Source of the DNA: Chaunax sp. Z400
Taxonomy: Eukaryota; Chordata; Actinopteri; Lophiiformes; Chaunacidae
Length of the DNA: 64,000 nt
Reading direction: 5' to 3'
NCBI GenBank assembly: GCA_037577475.1
Contig: CM075187.1
Location: 24,024,810 to 24,088,809 of the forward strand
Part shown: positions 37,407-50,808 of the stretch, piece after piece
Layout of the letters: each line of letters starts with the position of its first letter
How positions within the stretch are numbered: position 1 is the first letter of the stretch
The notes under the pieces: model-generated
The model's database searches: none
The model's input: the letters and a program-made list of their open reading frames with translations, nothing else
What the model was told of the DNA's origin: nothing
Program-made: the position numbers and the translations under genes

Positions 37407-38047
37407 GTGACCAAGATGGTGAAGACGGTGACCACACGGACAGTACGCCAGGTGCCCCTCGGCCCGGATGGCTTGCCTCTGCCCGAGGGCTCGTCCCCAC
37501 TAGGCAGCTACACCGACTCCATCGATCGGCGCTACATGAAGAATGGAGGTGACCGCTTCATCATGCCTCAAGCAACCTCCACCCTGACACGCTCCTACAA
37601 CAATTCCTACAATGATTCATATGGCGAGACACCCGAGAGCCAGTACATTCGCCACTACGGCCTGCATGATGGCTACGCCGATTTGACGGACAACTATGGC
37701 AGCCTGTCACGTGGAGTCAACTTCCGGCCGCCACGCTACCCATACCTGCCCAGCAGCTACCGACCAGAGAACAGCTACACGCTGCCTATTCGTAAGGATG
37801 ACTATGGCCATGTGGCTCAACCCCAGGTGCCTATGGGTAGCAGCACTGTGGATCTGAACCGCTCACAGCCAGAACGCTTCCAGCCCGAGCCGTATGGCCT
37901 GGAGGATGATCGCCGCAGCTTGGGCCCTGAAGAGGAGGAGCCATATGAGCTGGAGCCCGACTACTCCACTGCCAACCGACGCACCCTGCAGGGGCCCAAC
38001 CGGGGTCGCACCCACCGGGAACCTCTTCGTGATGGACCTCGAGTCAG
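37407..38047 (+). CDS. arvcf: arvcf internal exon, Tyr/Pro-rich head region
   Basis: Encodes 213 codons plus two bases, phase 0 in and phase 2 out. The acceptor is CTCTACAG and the donor is GTCAG|GTGAGT. It opens VTKMVKTVTTRTVRQVPLGP with DGLPLPEG, a near match to ARVCF. It then has a Tyr-rich segment (SYNNSYNDSYGE, YIRHYGLHDGY), the NYGSLSRG motif, and PERFQPEPYGLEDDRRSLG followed by YELEPDYSTANRR. This is the disordered head before the armadillo domain, which in the family carries Tyr/Ser phosphorylation sites (known for p120). The middle (DNYGSLSR, STVDLNR) also resembles p120, but the start and the ELEPDY segment are ARVCF-like. The open frame continues seven bases into the intron, and minus-strand frames over it are shadows. 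Confidence 0.93.
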
Positions 38048-39218
38048 GTGAGTGGAGGATTGGTGTTATATAATCTGTTATTCTGCCTAAGATCAAAGAT
38101 ATTACACAGATAAATAAACAGTCTTCATCCATCAGCAGGTGGCTTTAATATTTAAACACATTGTAGGAGAGAATGGTTGCAAAAAGGGGTGCAAGGTCAT
38201 GCAATATACATGTTATTCTTTATATGTTTGACAGTGAGTTCTTGTTCACATGCACGAGTGCAGCATTGAATATCAGGCGTGTTAAGATGAGTGGGAATAA
38301 AGAATACGTGTCTTGTTTGCGACATGAAAAAGACTACATTTGACTGTGCACAAGTAAACAGATGTCTCCTCTCCTTGAGCGACCTGCTTGAGAAAGGAAG
38401 CGTGGAAAAGCAAGTCTTTGATTTCTATTTTCCTGCAGATGGATAGTAAACAAGTGTTTATGTCAGAGGTAAAGAGGCGGGAATGATTTGAGACACAATG
38501 AGGGAGGGAAGGGAGAACAGACAGGATGGAGGAAGAGTGGGAGAGGATGGAAGGCTCTTGTCAGTTATCTCTCGAAGCCTGTCCTTTTTGCACAGCCTGC
38601 CGCCTGTCACATCATTTGCACTTAAAGGGGGGGGGGGGCCCAGAAAAAATGTCGACCCTCAAGTAAATTGAAGCAGAGATTTGAAGTTGGATTTTTGAGA
38701 AGTGTGTTTTAAAGTCTCGTTTTAGATCAGTGATCTGTTGCAGATGGACATTTTTAAGTTCACTGCACTTTCCTTATAATTTGAGGGGAAAAAGGGGGGG
38801 GGAGCCTTATCAAAAGGAATCAGTCAAGTGGGTTGAGAGGGCTGACAGAGAAAGATGGCTATTTGTGTCAGAGGTGATGCTGAATCTAGGTTTCCTGACC
38901 TCTTGACAGTGCATAAGTGCGTTTGGTCACACACACACACTCACGCACTCCCTACTAGCTGGATACTAAGGCCCCTGCATTGGATGTGTATGATGCTGAA
39001 TCAGTCTCTCTGTGTCTTTACACACTTTTGACTTCACTTCGACACTCACAGACACAGTATCTGTTTCTCACTCACACACACAAACCCAATAAAAATTCAC
39101 ATCTTCCGGAAATGAGTCACTCCCCCATCTGCTTGGTGAGAGGTGCTTGCTGTGACAAGCAATTTGTAGTCTGCCTTACATGTGTCACAACACTGCCCCC
39201 AACACGTACCCCCCGTCA

Positions 39219-39269
<51 letters not shown>

Positions 39270-42200
39270 ACAGCTGCTAACATGAATGCCCAACACAAAC
39301 ACACACACACACACTCGAAGCCAATCTTGACTGACGGCTGTCTGGCTAATTGCAACAAAAAATAAATATTTCCATCTGGCTTCTTTCTTTCATTTCTCCT
39401 CTGCACTCTCACCACCTGACATGAAAACACCAAAATATCAGTATACTGTAAGCTTTTTTTTCCTCCCAGGAAAAAAATATATCCCTCCCAGAGGCTCCCT
39501 TCTGTGCTCATATTGCAATTAGTATTCTTCCAAGAAGAGAGTGGTGACTCCTAAGTGCTGTAATGAATCTAGGAATTAAAGCTGTTTAATTGCAGCTTAT
39601 CATTCTCAATGATAGTCAGACAAAAATTTAAATGTTTAGTTATAAAGAGGCTTACTGCATTGGAATCAGGCACTCGTTTTGTCATTGGAGTCCATCGTGT
39701 GTTGGGAATGATAACAAATGTCTTCTTGGAGTTCCTTAGACCTGTGAACATGCCTTACTCTTGGGCGTAAGTGTTAACATAGCTGTAATGCACAAACGGG
39801 TGATGTATTATATAGATCATCACTGTAAAATGATGTATGATATTTTTTGGAACGCGGTCTACAGGGCTCTGTGTAGCAAATTACAGAACATATTTTGTTC
39901 ACAGTGTCTGAACACAGTTAAGAGCAGCAGCAGCCAGATGAGCAGGTTTTATGACCGAAGCCTCTTATTTAGAACTTTTATGCTATAGAGCATGATAGGA
40001 TATCATTTTGTGAATGAATCATATCATGCAGTGCATCTGTTTGGAAGCATCTGTACTTATTATAAACTGTATCTCAACTCACGTTTGTCATCTCCTTTGT
40101 CATTGGTTTGGAATAGTTAAGTGCAAATGGATGGAAGTGAGAGATCATGGAGGTGGTATAGTATTTCAGGGCCCTGCTGAAAAACCCCTCAGTCATGTGT
40201 GTGTCCTGTGTGTGTGTGAAAGGAAAGTGACTCAAAGGCAGACAAAAACTATTCCGTTTTTTTAATAATGAAATGATGATAAATAGGCTTTGCATCCAGT
40301 CTGGAAAGTCTGGTAATGTTTCTGAGGTCACAAAGCATTTGTGGGGCTTCACAGCAAAACAGCATTATAGCAACTGAACAAGATGGGGACTGATTTTAAA
40401 AAGCATGAATTGACTGAATTCCCATTTCATTTTGTCAGGGGCTGGAAAGTAAAAGCATGAAGCCCCAATGACAGTCTGACTAGAAGCTAGAAAGGAGCAG
40501 GTGAGCAGGTGAATGTGGGAGTCAGGTGACCAAGTTTAATGGGAAAGACAAAGGGCATCTGGTGGGCGGGTTGAGACGGGTAATAGAAATGCATGTGCAT
40601 CGGAAATTAGTATATAAATACACATATATCGCATATATTTCTATGTAAAATATGATTTTCAGCAATGAGAAGACTTGATGAAGAGAAGGTAGAAATAATT
40701 ATACATTAAACCAAATTAAATACACACTTGTATGATGTTGACATAATTATGTTTATTTGTTTTTACCTGAACATTTTTACTCTTGCATCAGTTTTGTCAT
40801 TGGTCGGCTTAGTTTTTTTCATGGTATAAACACACTTTGAAACAGATGAGAGGTTTCTTGCACACCTACCACTAAGGTGCATGGACAAGGGAAAAAGACT
40901 CCAGCCATACTTGCAATGTACTGTTAAGAAAAGCACTTTGAAACTTTAAAAAGTGTTCAAAAAGTGCATCATTTGTTACCTGAACAGCATATTTGTGATT
41001 TGCTAAAAAAAAAAAAAAGCAGTAGAAATAGAGGCACTGGAGGAGGGAGGGGCATCTGTTTTCTCTTAATCCCTCCTCAGGTTTCACAGATAATGACGTG
41101 TCTGTCTCCTCTCTCTGTCCTGACCCCCCACTGTCTGGATGTGAATACATCTTACTCCATTTTCTTCCATCCAAACCCATTCTGTACGTGTGTTGGTGGG
41201 ACAGTTTGTGTGTCCAGCAGCACATTTCTGTGTGTGTGTGTGTGTCCTCATGCCAGCGTGATTAATAGCTACTTTTGAACTCTGCCAGACTACAGGGGCA
41301 TCTTTAAGCCAATCTCTAATGGCTCATCTCTCCTTGGGCGACCGGCTCCGCTGCACCCACCCACCTGCATCCAGGGATCACCACATACACATATAGTTAC
41401 ATACACACACACACTCTCATCCTTTAATTGAGAAGTGGGGGGGGTTGTCTCATTGTAATGCAGTGAAAGCCTCAGGGAAGTGATCCCCCTCCTCCTCCTC
41501 CTCCTCCTCGATACTGCTATGAGTCTTTCAATGACAGTCAAATTTTACATTTAATGTTTTACTTACCGTCTGTCATGTTTGAGGTTTCTCAGAAGCTTCC
41601 CCTTGATGACAGACACTTAGAGTGATGCCACTCTCCTTTAATTGAATTAAAACAAGCTACGGTGACAGTGGATAATGAGAGTAAGACATAAACACTCCGG
41701 CTTTGTCAACTATTTCTCTCTTTTGTCGTCTTTGCCCTACAAAGACTGTCGTGCATCATAAAACAGTTATTGCCCATAATTCAGAAGACAGCCAGTGAAA
41801 AGCTGATAAACGCTGCAGAAATGTGTACATATGAGAGGCAAACATCTTCTTGTGAGTGTCTAATTCTTTTCAGTTGATCTCCTTTTATGGGCCTGTCGAA
41901 GACGAGGGTCAGGCACGGCCACGACTGAAGGATGATGAAAGTAATTGACAGAAGATGAAGGAAACAAAGAATAGTGGGACATAACCACAGTATCTGTTTA
42001 TCTTGTCTTCTATTCTTTGTGTCTTAGAAGAAGAGAAAGTGCTCACACGCCTCTGTAGATGAGCACACAGATACACGGCAATAGTTTGGACATTAAGCAG
42101 CTCGATTTCCATGAAGAGAGTGATCTGCTGTAATCATGCTCGCAGTATTGCGTCTTTCGGCGCAGAGCCCTTTCACATCCTATGAATATACTTCTCCCTG

Positions 42201-42823
42201 TACACACAATGACGCCAATTTAAATGCAAATCCTGACATTCCCATCACTCAGCCTCAAAACGCCTGCTTCACCAAAAGCCCAGCTATATCGCCCCATATC
42301 TAAATGAGCCTCGATCTGTTCAACTGTACCTCTCATCTGTGTGTTGAATTGTGTGTACTAGAGACAGTGCAACAAATAATTAGAGAAAAGGTCAAAGAGA
42401 TACTGGCCATTAAAGAGATGTTTATGTGTGCAGGTCTATGTGATGGTGCTGATGTCTACATTATTTATTGCCTTTTCTTTAGGAGGGATGTTCCTGCCTC
42501 TCGTTGTCTTAGTCATGTCCAAAATCTCACAGCAATCAAAAGTTGCATGATGGCCACCAACTGTTGAAGTGTGTGTTTAGCATTTAATAACAGCCACACA
42601 TACTTGCATACTTACACCTTCGTCATGCATATCTGTCATGATCACGACGTTTTAGCAAACCTCAGAGCTGCAGTCACTCACCAAATCATGTGCTGTAACC
42701 AGGCTCTTAATTGGCCCCTCCTTCCATATTTTGGTTACGGGCTGCCTATAGAGGTTTGAGGCTATCCAACATGTTCCACAAGCTGGAAGAACTGGTTTTA
42801 GAGGAGGAGTAAACAGTGATGAT
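38048..42823 (+). other. arvcf intron, 5' part
   Basis: No gene seen. Holds poly-G tracts near 38627-38639 and 38794-38804, the CA microsatellite at 39220-39267, a CTC run near 41488-41510, and AT-rich sequence. The segment 41560-41880 is complex and repeat-free. Open frames of up to 117 codons are simple-repeat or chance frames. Confidence 0.6.
39220..39267. repeat. (CA)n microsatellite
   Basis: About 24 uninterrupted CA dinucleotides; a short second CA run follows at 39296-39314. The Thr-His and Cys-Val open frames over it are translations of the repeat. Confidence 0.97.
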
Positions 42824-43262
42824 GATAATAATAATAATAATAATAATAATAATAGCTGTATTTATATAGCACTTTTCAAAACAAGTTACAAAGCACGTTA
42901 CAAACAATTAAAAATAAAATAATAGTCATTAAACAGTAAAAATAGATAAAGTTAATAAAACAATGATAAAACCAATAGAAGGCCAGTCTAAAATAGTGAG
43001 TTTTCAAAAGTGAATTAATAGAAGACAATGCCTCAGTTTTCCTGACCTCCTCTGGAAGGTCATTCCACAACTGAGGGGCCAAAACAGAAAAGGCTCAGTC
43101 GCCCTTAGCTTTCAGGTTTGAGCAGGGAACATGTAGGAGTGACCTGCCAGAGGATCTCAGGTTACAATTAGGCTCGTAGGAGGAAAGGAGGGCTGCTACT
43201 GCTAGTCCTCTCTGAGCCTTGAAAGTGATCATTAAGATCTTTAAAATATATTCTAAAATGGA
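42824..43262 (-). mobile_element. non-LTR retrotransposon 3' fragment, (ATT)n tail
   Basis: On the minus strand the fragment encodes APQLWNDLPEEVRKTEALSS, then INSLLKTHYFRLAFY, in the open frame 42876-43082. This LWN-LP-R ... LKTHLF-type segment is typical of the extreme C-terminus of CR1/L2-like reverse transcriptases. It is followed by the 3' end GAAAAGTGCTATATAAATAC and an ATT tail (TAA on the + strand, 42824-42854). Upstream sequence to about 43262 also looks element-derived. The catalytic domain is absent, so this is a 5'-truncated dead copy. Its 3' end matches that of the fragment at 3840-4003. Confidence 0.7.
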
Positions 43263-45889
43263 CTAGAGGTCAGTGAAGTTCTTTTTAAAGCTTGTTGTGA
43301 TGTTACATCATATCCGTTCTACACTCAGTTTTGTGTTTTGTCATGAAGATCACCTGTTTGAAAAGACATTAGGAATTACAGATAGGGCATTATCGCAATA
43401 TTGTGGTCATGTGACCTACCGCGGGGTTGAGCTCATAATTTTGTGTTTCTTTTTTTTTGCTGGTGAAAGCCACAGGAGTGCATATGGTGTGTTAAATGTA
43501 TAGTAGGATCGCATTTTAACCTGGAAGGTCAACTCATTAAGGCATGTCTTGTCACTAATAGTGAGTAGCCGCCTTCCTCATAAGGAGGAATCCTCTTAGA
43601 ACTACCTGCTCATACTGCTTGCAGCATTTGGATACTGGGCCATAATCGGCTACCGTGGCGACTCACTCATCTCATCTCTATTAATCCACTTTCCATCCAT
43701 CTGAATTGGGGATTTAGTTTCTCATTACTTGTCTCGGACAGGAGTTTTTCTCCCAGTCCATCTTCGTATCGATTTCCCCGATCGTAAAATGTCACAAACA
43801 CCAGTATGTTACTGCAAAGCTTGTGTAAAAGACGAATTTACAGAGGAATACACCAGAGACGAGGTGAGAAAGCATGCTGAGCCCCGCCTCCCACCTTCAC
43901 CGCTTGCCTGGGAAGAACTGTAAAAACACATAATCAACATAAAACTCATTAAAATCAGAGCTGGGTCTGGAGTTCCCTGCCAACCACCAGTGTTTTTCGC
44001 CCATTTCGTTTCACCACCAACCAACATACATCAAAGATGGTGAGAGGAGGCCAGCTGGATTATGAAAAGAGGATAAACAAGTCTCAAGCTGTGGGATGGG
44101 TTCGGGCTTGATAAAGCACACGACCCTAATTAAATTCCTCCCTGTGTCCTTCCCCATGTCCTACCAAATATTATCCCATCGTTTTTGACAAATCACTGGT
44201 ACGTGTTCAAAAAGAAGAATGACTGTTTAACAAGTTTCAAAACAACAGTCATTTGCAATTTTTCTGTCAGTGTATGTGACTCCCCAGACTCTGTCCTTGG
44301 AGTTGGCTTTTTAAGTGAAAAATTGTTCCTCTGAGCCTCAGAGAGCCTTAAGTAAAATAGGTACCCTGCACCCCAGCAAGAGATGATCTGTCATTGGAAT
44401 TCGGCGCCTAGATTGTCCTCCTTGTTCCTATTGAGAGTTGATGAAGCTGCCTTTGGTCTAAAGGACCCCTGGAGAGCAGAGTGTGTAGCTCATAGACTCT
44501 GAGAGGCTTCGGTAATAGAGATTGATTGAAGGGAACTCCCTACAAACCCTCATAAAGCAACTTTCCTCTTCCTTCCCCAGCGGACAAAACTTCCGTCAAA
44601 ATGAGTACAGTGCAATACAGTGAGCCCCCAAACCTAGCAGTGGTAATGCTAATGCGGCTAATGCTATAAGAGAAGTCCCGGAGAGATGGTCATTAGCATT
44701 TAGTAACTGCATGCTAGTTTTTGGCAGTGTGAGCAAAGGGAGTCACGGAGGCATAATGTGGGTTCATAGTCATCCCTCGGGGGACAGCGCAGCTCCTTTC
44801 ATTGCTCCCTGGGGAACAGACATCAACTCCCTTTTCCACTGTATATGGTGCCTTCCTAAAAAAACACTTCACAAGACTTTCCTTCAAAGTTTTTTTTCTT
44901 TGCTGTTGCCTTTGCCTCTCTCTTTTTGAACCATCTCTCAATCACTCTCTCTAAGACTCTATGCTTGTTCAAATCTGACATGTTTGTTGCTGCCACCTGA
45001 CAGGGAAGAATAATAAGTTGAATTTTGCTTACTCTTTTTAGCACTGCAGTCCGTCTGACAAACATCAGATCCCAAAGCCCCTTTTTATACAAATCGTGCA
45101 ATTCCACCGTGACGAAGGCCCTTCTGCACACCACCTTTGTATATTTACTCTGAAAAAACATCAGCATCACCACCCCTTTGTTTTAGATGGCATGCTGGTG
45201 TTCTGCATGCAAAGGACAAATGACTTATAACAAAGCAGCGTAGGTGTTTGACATTTACATAAGTGTCAAGAAGCATTTTCTTAATAATGGAATTATATAG
45301 CAGAAACATTTACCATCCCAGTTAAATGGTGTCCTCAGCTGATCTGCAATGTGTGTGCAGATCTCACGTTGTCTCCCAAATTTGCAGATATTTTCGTTTG
45401 ATTCTCTTCTTCTTTGAGTTCAGCTAAATGCTAATATCTGCCTTTCAAATCTCAAAGTTGTGGACATCACCCCTGTCCCCTCCTGTCACCTTGCAGGCTC
45501 AGTGCTTTTCTACAGATGTCGATTCAGCTGCTGGCTCAGAACAACAATGACCCCCCATTCCGCCTTTGTAACTTTTGTCCTGAATGGTGAGGCACCGTAA
45601 AGGCACAACAGTCCCGCCTTGCACAGGCTGTGTAAAAGGAGCTCATGTCTTCCCTTCACTCTCCTCTCTTTTTGTCCTCCATCGCCCCCATCTTTCCACC
45701 TTTCACTCAACCTGTCCCCTTCATTTCCTTTTCCCCTCATTAGTCAGTTTCTCTCACCTCCCTTGCCTTCTCTCAAAGTATTTCCCCAGGCCTCCTAATT
45801 CTTTTTTCAGACAAATCTGTCCGAGTCACCCTCCATTTACCTCATTTATCTCCCTTGCCCTCACCATCCTTTCTCCTTTTGTCTTCCAG
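43263..45889 (+). other. arvcf intron, 3' part
   Basis: It contains one exon-like open segment (43742-43863, see findings) whose phases do not fit arvcf. The rest is non-coding, ending in a long pyrimidine-rich tract and TCTTCCAG acceptor before 45890. Confidence 0.6.
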
Positions 45890-46395
45890 AGGGTACCCAG
45901 ACGACCCCGTTGAGGCTGAGCTGATCGATGAACGCCCCCCTTATCTCCATAGCATGTATTCAGCACCGCTTGCCCAGCCAGAGAGGGGAAGCATGGCCAG
46001 TCTGGACCGCATGGGTGGCCGGCGCTCACCATCCATTGACAGCATCCGGAAGGACCCACGCTGGCGCGATCCAGACCTCCCAGAGGTCATAGCCATGCTG
46101 GGCCACCCCATTGACCCAGTCAAGTCCAACGCTGCTGCCTACCTGCAGCATCTGTGCTACGAAAATGACAAGATCAAGAAGGATGTGCGTCAACTGAAGG
46201 GGATTCCTGTTCTGGTGGCGCTTCTGGACCACCCCAAATCTGAAGTCCATCGCAAGGCTTGTGGTGCCCTGCGCAACATCTCCTACGGCAAGGACAACGA
46301 CAACAAGGTGGCCATCAAGAACTGCGATGGTATCCCGGCCCTCGTCCGCCTACTGAGAAAGACCAATGACATGGAGGTTCGAGAGCTCATCACTG
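45890..46395 (+). CDS. arvcf: arvcf internal exon, armadillo repeats 1-3 start
   Basis: 506 nt: one base completing the Arg codon split with the previous exon (AG+A), 168 codons, and one base carried forward. The acceptor is TCTTCCAG and the donor is ACTG|GTAAGA. The encoded order is an acidic linker (GYPDDPVEAELIDERPPY), the conserved APLAQPERGSMASLD, a Ser-rich RRSPSIDSIRKDP motif shared with delta-catenin, and then the start of the armadillo domain at WRDPDLPEVIAMLGHP. Two near-complete repeats follow, with the family signatures SNAAAYLQHLCYENDKIK, GIPVLVALLDHP, CGALRNISYGKDNDNK and GIPALVRLLRKTNDMEVREL. This domain binds the cadherin juxtamembrane tail in the family. No frameshift or stop is present. 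Confidence 0.95.
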
Positions 46396-47375
46396 GTAAG
46401 AATAAACATTTCTAACAAACATAACAAGCAATAGACAACAAGATGATCTACCAGCATGACACAAGTTACAGTAACGTTATTATTGATCTGATAATCAATA
46501 TGACACTATTTATACAACGCCTATTTAAATCCATGTTTGGTTGATTTGTAACATCAGGTCAAAACAGTTGTCTGACTTCTAGCTAAGCCACTTTACTCCT
46601 ACGTCACCAAATCAGAAACGTTTTCTGACTGTAGGAGGAACAAATCTGTGTGTTGGCAGATGAAATTATACAGGAGATGTTGCTCTGGAAAATATAGCTG
46701 GGCAATAATTATTATTCCGGTTTGTTGTCTTGGAGTTTGTCGTCATGGCATTGTAACAATTATGTGAGTTATTCTGCCTTCATTTTCCACATCATAATAA
46801 ATCAATGTCTGGGAAATATTTTAATAGTATTTGTCTTAACCACAAAGTTTGCTACCAGAGAATTAAGTTCTATTGGGTTTGTCTAGCTGGATCCCTGAAG
46901 TATGACATCATTTACAATTTCCTTGCCATTGGTAGAGGATTCTTATACAAAACCTACCTGAATAACATTGTTACAGCCAAGCCTGTTAGCTGTCCTCTCC
47001 ACTGACTGTAGGGTTCTTCTTTCTACCTTCCTAATTACTCTCAACTTCCTTACACATGCAGCAAGTATATGAAAGTGATTCTTTGAAGCCTTTAAGGCTG
47101 ATATAATAGGACCTTAGTATTTCAGGCCTTCCTATCAGCGGCTGCATTCATCACATCGCTTATATTTCATCGAGGAATATACTGAGTCGGTTTCCATGAT
47201 ACAATACAATTCTTCTGTATCACTTGGAGCAGTATTTACAGTGTGCTATTTTCACATCTTTAGACCCCTTACATGATTTGATAAGCACTTGCTGAATTAT
47301 CATTCAACGGTGTAAGTCCCTGTTTTTTGTCAGCAGAGATAAAAGTGCATTCAGAGCTCTAATTAGTCATTCCTT

Positions 47376-47410
47376 TCATTCTAGTGAAGATGAATTCATT
47401 CTAGTGAAGA
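47376..47410 (+). repeat. short tandem duplication, 20-bp period
   Basis: TCATTCTAGTGAAGA occurs at 47376-47390 and again at 47396-47410, separated by TGAAT. Probably a replication-slippage duplication. Confidence 0.85.
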
Positions 47411-50400
47411 CCCAGCTGCTCATGGAGATAGCTCCTCTTGCTACTTGCAAAAGGAGAAACAAACATTAATGAGCTAATTGTTTATTTATGTATGGTTGGC
47501 CAGATACAGCATACATAGACAAATGGAAATATCTGCCTGGTGTTTACAGCAGATGCTCATTTGCAACACCCCTCCTAGAAGCACGTTTTGTGAAAGTAAG
47601 AAATAAAAGCAGTGAGATTAAAAGCAAACTGTGCATGTAAACCAAGTCATTAATCAAAGATGGGTTGAGAAGAGTTTTAAACAAAAATTGTCATATTTGA
47701 TTATTGGTATTACACTGTCCTGTGAGCAGAAAATGACAGATAAGAAGTGGAATGATGCTCCATAGAAAGAGCTGAATACAAACATTGATTTAGAAAAAAG
47801 CTATTAGCTGCATTGTGTAATGAAATATGCTTTAATTCCCTTGAGAGAAGCTATTGATTCAAGCCATGATAGGGTTTCCGCTCCTTTACCTGGTAAATGT
47901 CAGCTGGGGAATACAGTGTGTATGTGTGTATGTGTGCATTCTCAGATAATCCACAACATGATTGGTTTGACCTGACATACTTTAGCTGGTACAGGTATGC
48001 ACACTTTGTCATCTGAGAAGGGGCTTTTGTTTTCAGTGCACCCATGTGAAAACTGAGAACCACTCTGAAGTGAGATAGTTGACCTTTTTAAAGTAACCCA
48101 AGACATGTGGGGGGGGAGCTACTTTTGTGGTAATTATACAGTAGAGGGAGGGAAAATTTGCTGCGCTTTGGCAGCTGTCAGCTGTTGCCGCCTGGATGTC
48201 ATGTTGTGAGGATTTGGAAGGTTAAAGAATGAATATCAATACAAGATACTGATTATTGATGGCTTCAATAATCCATCTATTCTATCTCATAGTGATATTG
48301 GTCCCTTACAAATCGTTCTTGTTGAACTGTAGTTTGTATGCATGCAAGATGTGTAGCTTTCCTTTGCTGTGACGATGTTGCGGTGAACGATGACTGTGTC
48401 GCAGCAGAAATGATCGCCTTTTAAGCAGCGTGCTGCTCCCCATAGTAGCTAAAAATAACCCTGCACCACAAGACAAGGAGGACTGGATGGAGTTTTTTTT
48501 TCTCTTCCTTCCCTCTCACTCATTATACACCCTCCCTCACCCAGTCTAATTTATTCTCTCCTTTATTCATTATCTACACTCTAGCTGATTTTCTCTCTCA
48601 CTTTCTCCTTTCCTCTCACTTTCTCCCCGTCTGTGTTTAGGTGTCCATCACCAGTGCTCTGTCCCAGGCCAGTCACAGTGCAAGCTTGGCGTATATCCTC
48701 AGCCCATGCTTCCGAAATTCCCTGTGGGTTTTTTTTTTTACAATTAAATATAGGTTTAAAATATAGGCCCCTTTTCTTAGTCCATGTGTTTTAATAGTTT
48801 GCTCTTGGAGTTTGTGCTATCCCTGCAAAACCACAGAGAGCTCTGTTTTCTAGAGGGTGAAACGGGTGACGTGGAAGTAACCAAGAGTTTTTATTTTCCA
48901 AGACACAAGACAGGCAGACTGTTTGTTTTTTTTAGAGCTTTCTACGGTTCAGAGTAATTCTAGTTTCCCACATGGTACAGTAGGCTCTGGGCTGTTTGCG
49001 CCCTCCAACAATTCCCACCCTGGAAATATTGATTAACATGCAGATTTGTCTCCTGTTTTTCCTGGACATCCAGGAGATGTCTAGATTTTTTTTTTTTTTG
49101 GACTAACTCTCAGGTGCTTGTGCCATTGTCCTTGCATATTGGGAAGGTTGGAAGGCCTTTAAGCTAGAAGAGAGATGATTTCTAGACATACATGAGTATA
49201 TCTCTGACGAGGTTTTGTGTTTTTTATTTAATAGGGTGGTTTGTATAATAATAAATCCAGCTCTATTTTGTGTATGATTTGGACCAAAGCACCTACAGTA
49301 GATGTTTTTCTAAGTACAATTCCATTTGAGGGCCTCAGAGGACTGAAACTTTACACAGTGGTTAAATCTTACATTATATTCATTGTTTTTCAATTGACCA
49401 TTTTAATGATTTTTTCTTCTCACAATTATTTCATTAATAGCTCATAAAGTTACAGTTACAGTTGCCTATACATGAAGCAGATGCTGTACAGATTACCATA
49501 CTGAGCTGCCCCACTGGAACTGTGGTTTATGAAACAGCTTCAACATTAGGCCTGGGAGGATATGAATATGAAAAGGTAGCACTATTTTTAGTGTTTCATT
49601 GGTGTATATAAAACATAACTGGCAGATAAGACAGTGTACAGTGCTTTTATTGTAATTAACTGCATTAATTAATTAATTAATGATTTTTTGGAGACAATAA
49701 CAAATGAGCTGGAGGCAGAGTGCGCTGTTGTGTAATTAACGCGGTGTCTCCTGCCAGCCTCTCTGCTGCTCCGTTAGCTCTGGGGAAAGCCATCATTGTC
49801 CAGTAAGTTGAACAGGTGCAGAGACAGACTCTGAGTTATTGTCGTCACTCACAGAGACGGTTCAACGTGTTACATGCTGCAAGTGTGTGGTGGTCAGCTG
49901 GCCTCGTTTGTCGCTGCTGGAGTTTACTGCTCCGCTAATATTAGTCTCCAGGTGTTAATGGAGAAAGTTCACAATATACTTGGGCCTCATCTCTCTGACT
50001 GAGTCATCAACCGGAAACTTTAAAACAAAACTCTGGTGTCTAATGTGTGTTTAGTGGACTGTTCCATTTTTTTTTATTCCTTCAACATCAGGAACTTAGG
50101 CCTGCATCAGCAGGCTTACAGTACACTGGCAGAAACCTTGGATTATACATAGTTATTTTCTCCATTGCTTATATAAAACACTGCTCGGTGCAGCTTAGAA
50201 CAGAATGTTTACCATTAGAGACATAAAGCCTTTCTGTGCTGTTTTTTTTTTTTGAGTGAAAATAAAACATGACAGTTTGTTTTTTCCCCCCCGAGACTCT
50301 ATTATCCAAACACTCTCATTAATAACCAACCATATTTTCAGAGTAGTACAAAAAGTACATAAGAAATTGAGATTTAAAAGTATACTGTTTGGCCGTAGCC

Positions 50401-50757
50401 CCATGGATCCAACCTTTACAGTAACAGACTGTAGACAGTCTTTTTTGTGATGTCATCGGTCTCAGGCAGAAGTGACATCATTTTACATTTGAAATCAAAC
50501 AGCAAAAAATGAAGCCAATACAAGACACACAGCTGGTTCCGTTTTGCATTTAAACCAGAACAACTCCAGAAACAGGTGGAGCAGACACTGTTATATAGGA
50601 CACACATAAACACATACTCACGTAGGTGTGACTCAAACTCATGGACACAGTCCTTGTGATGAGGTAGAATACAGGGCAAACATTACTGAGGCAACAGCAT
50701 CCATGATGCTTCCCACCATGATCCATGAGAAAACCTGCAGAGACCATCATTGACATT

Positions 50758-50759
<2 letters not shown>

Positions 50760-50807
<48 letters not shown>
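50760..50807. repeat. (TG)n microsatellite
   Basis: About 24 uninterrupted TG dinucleotides. Confidence 0.97.
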
Positions 50808-50808
<1 letters not shown>

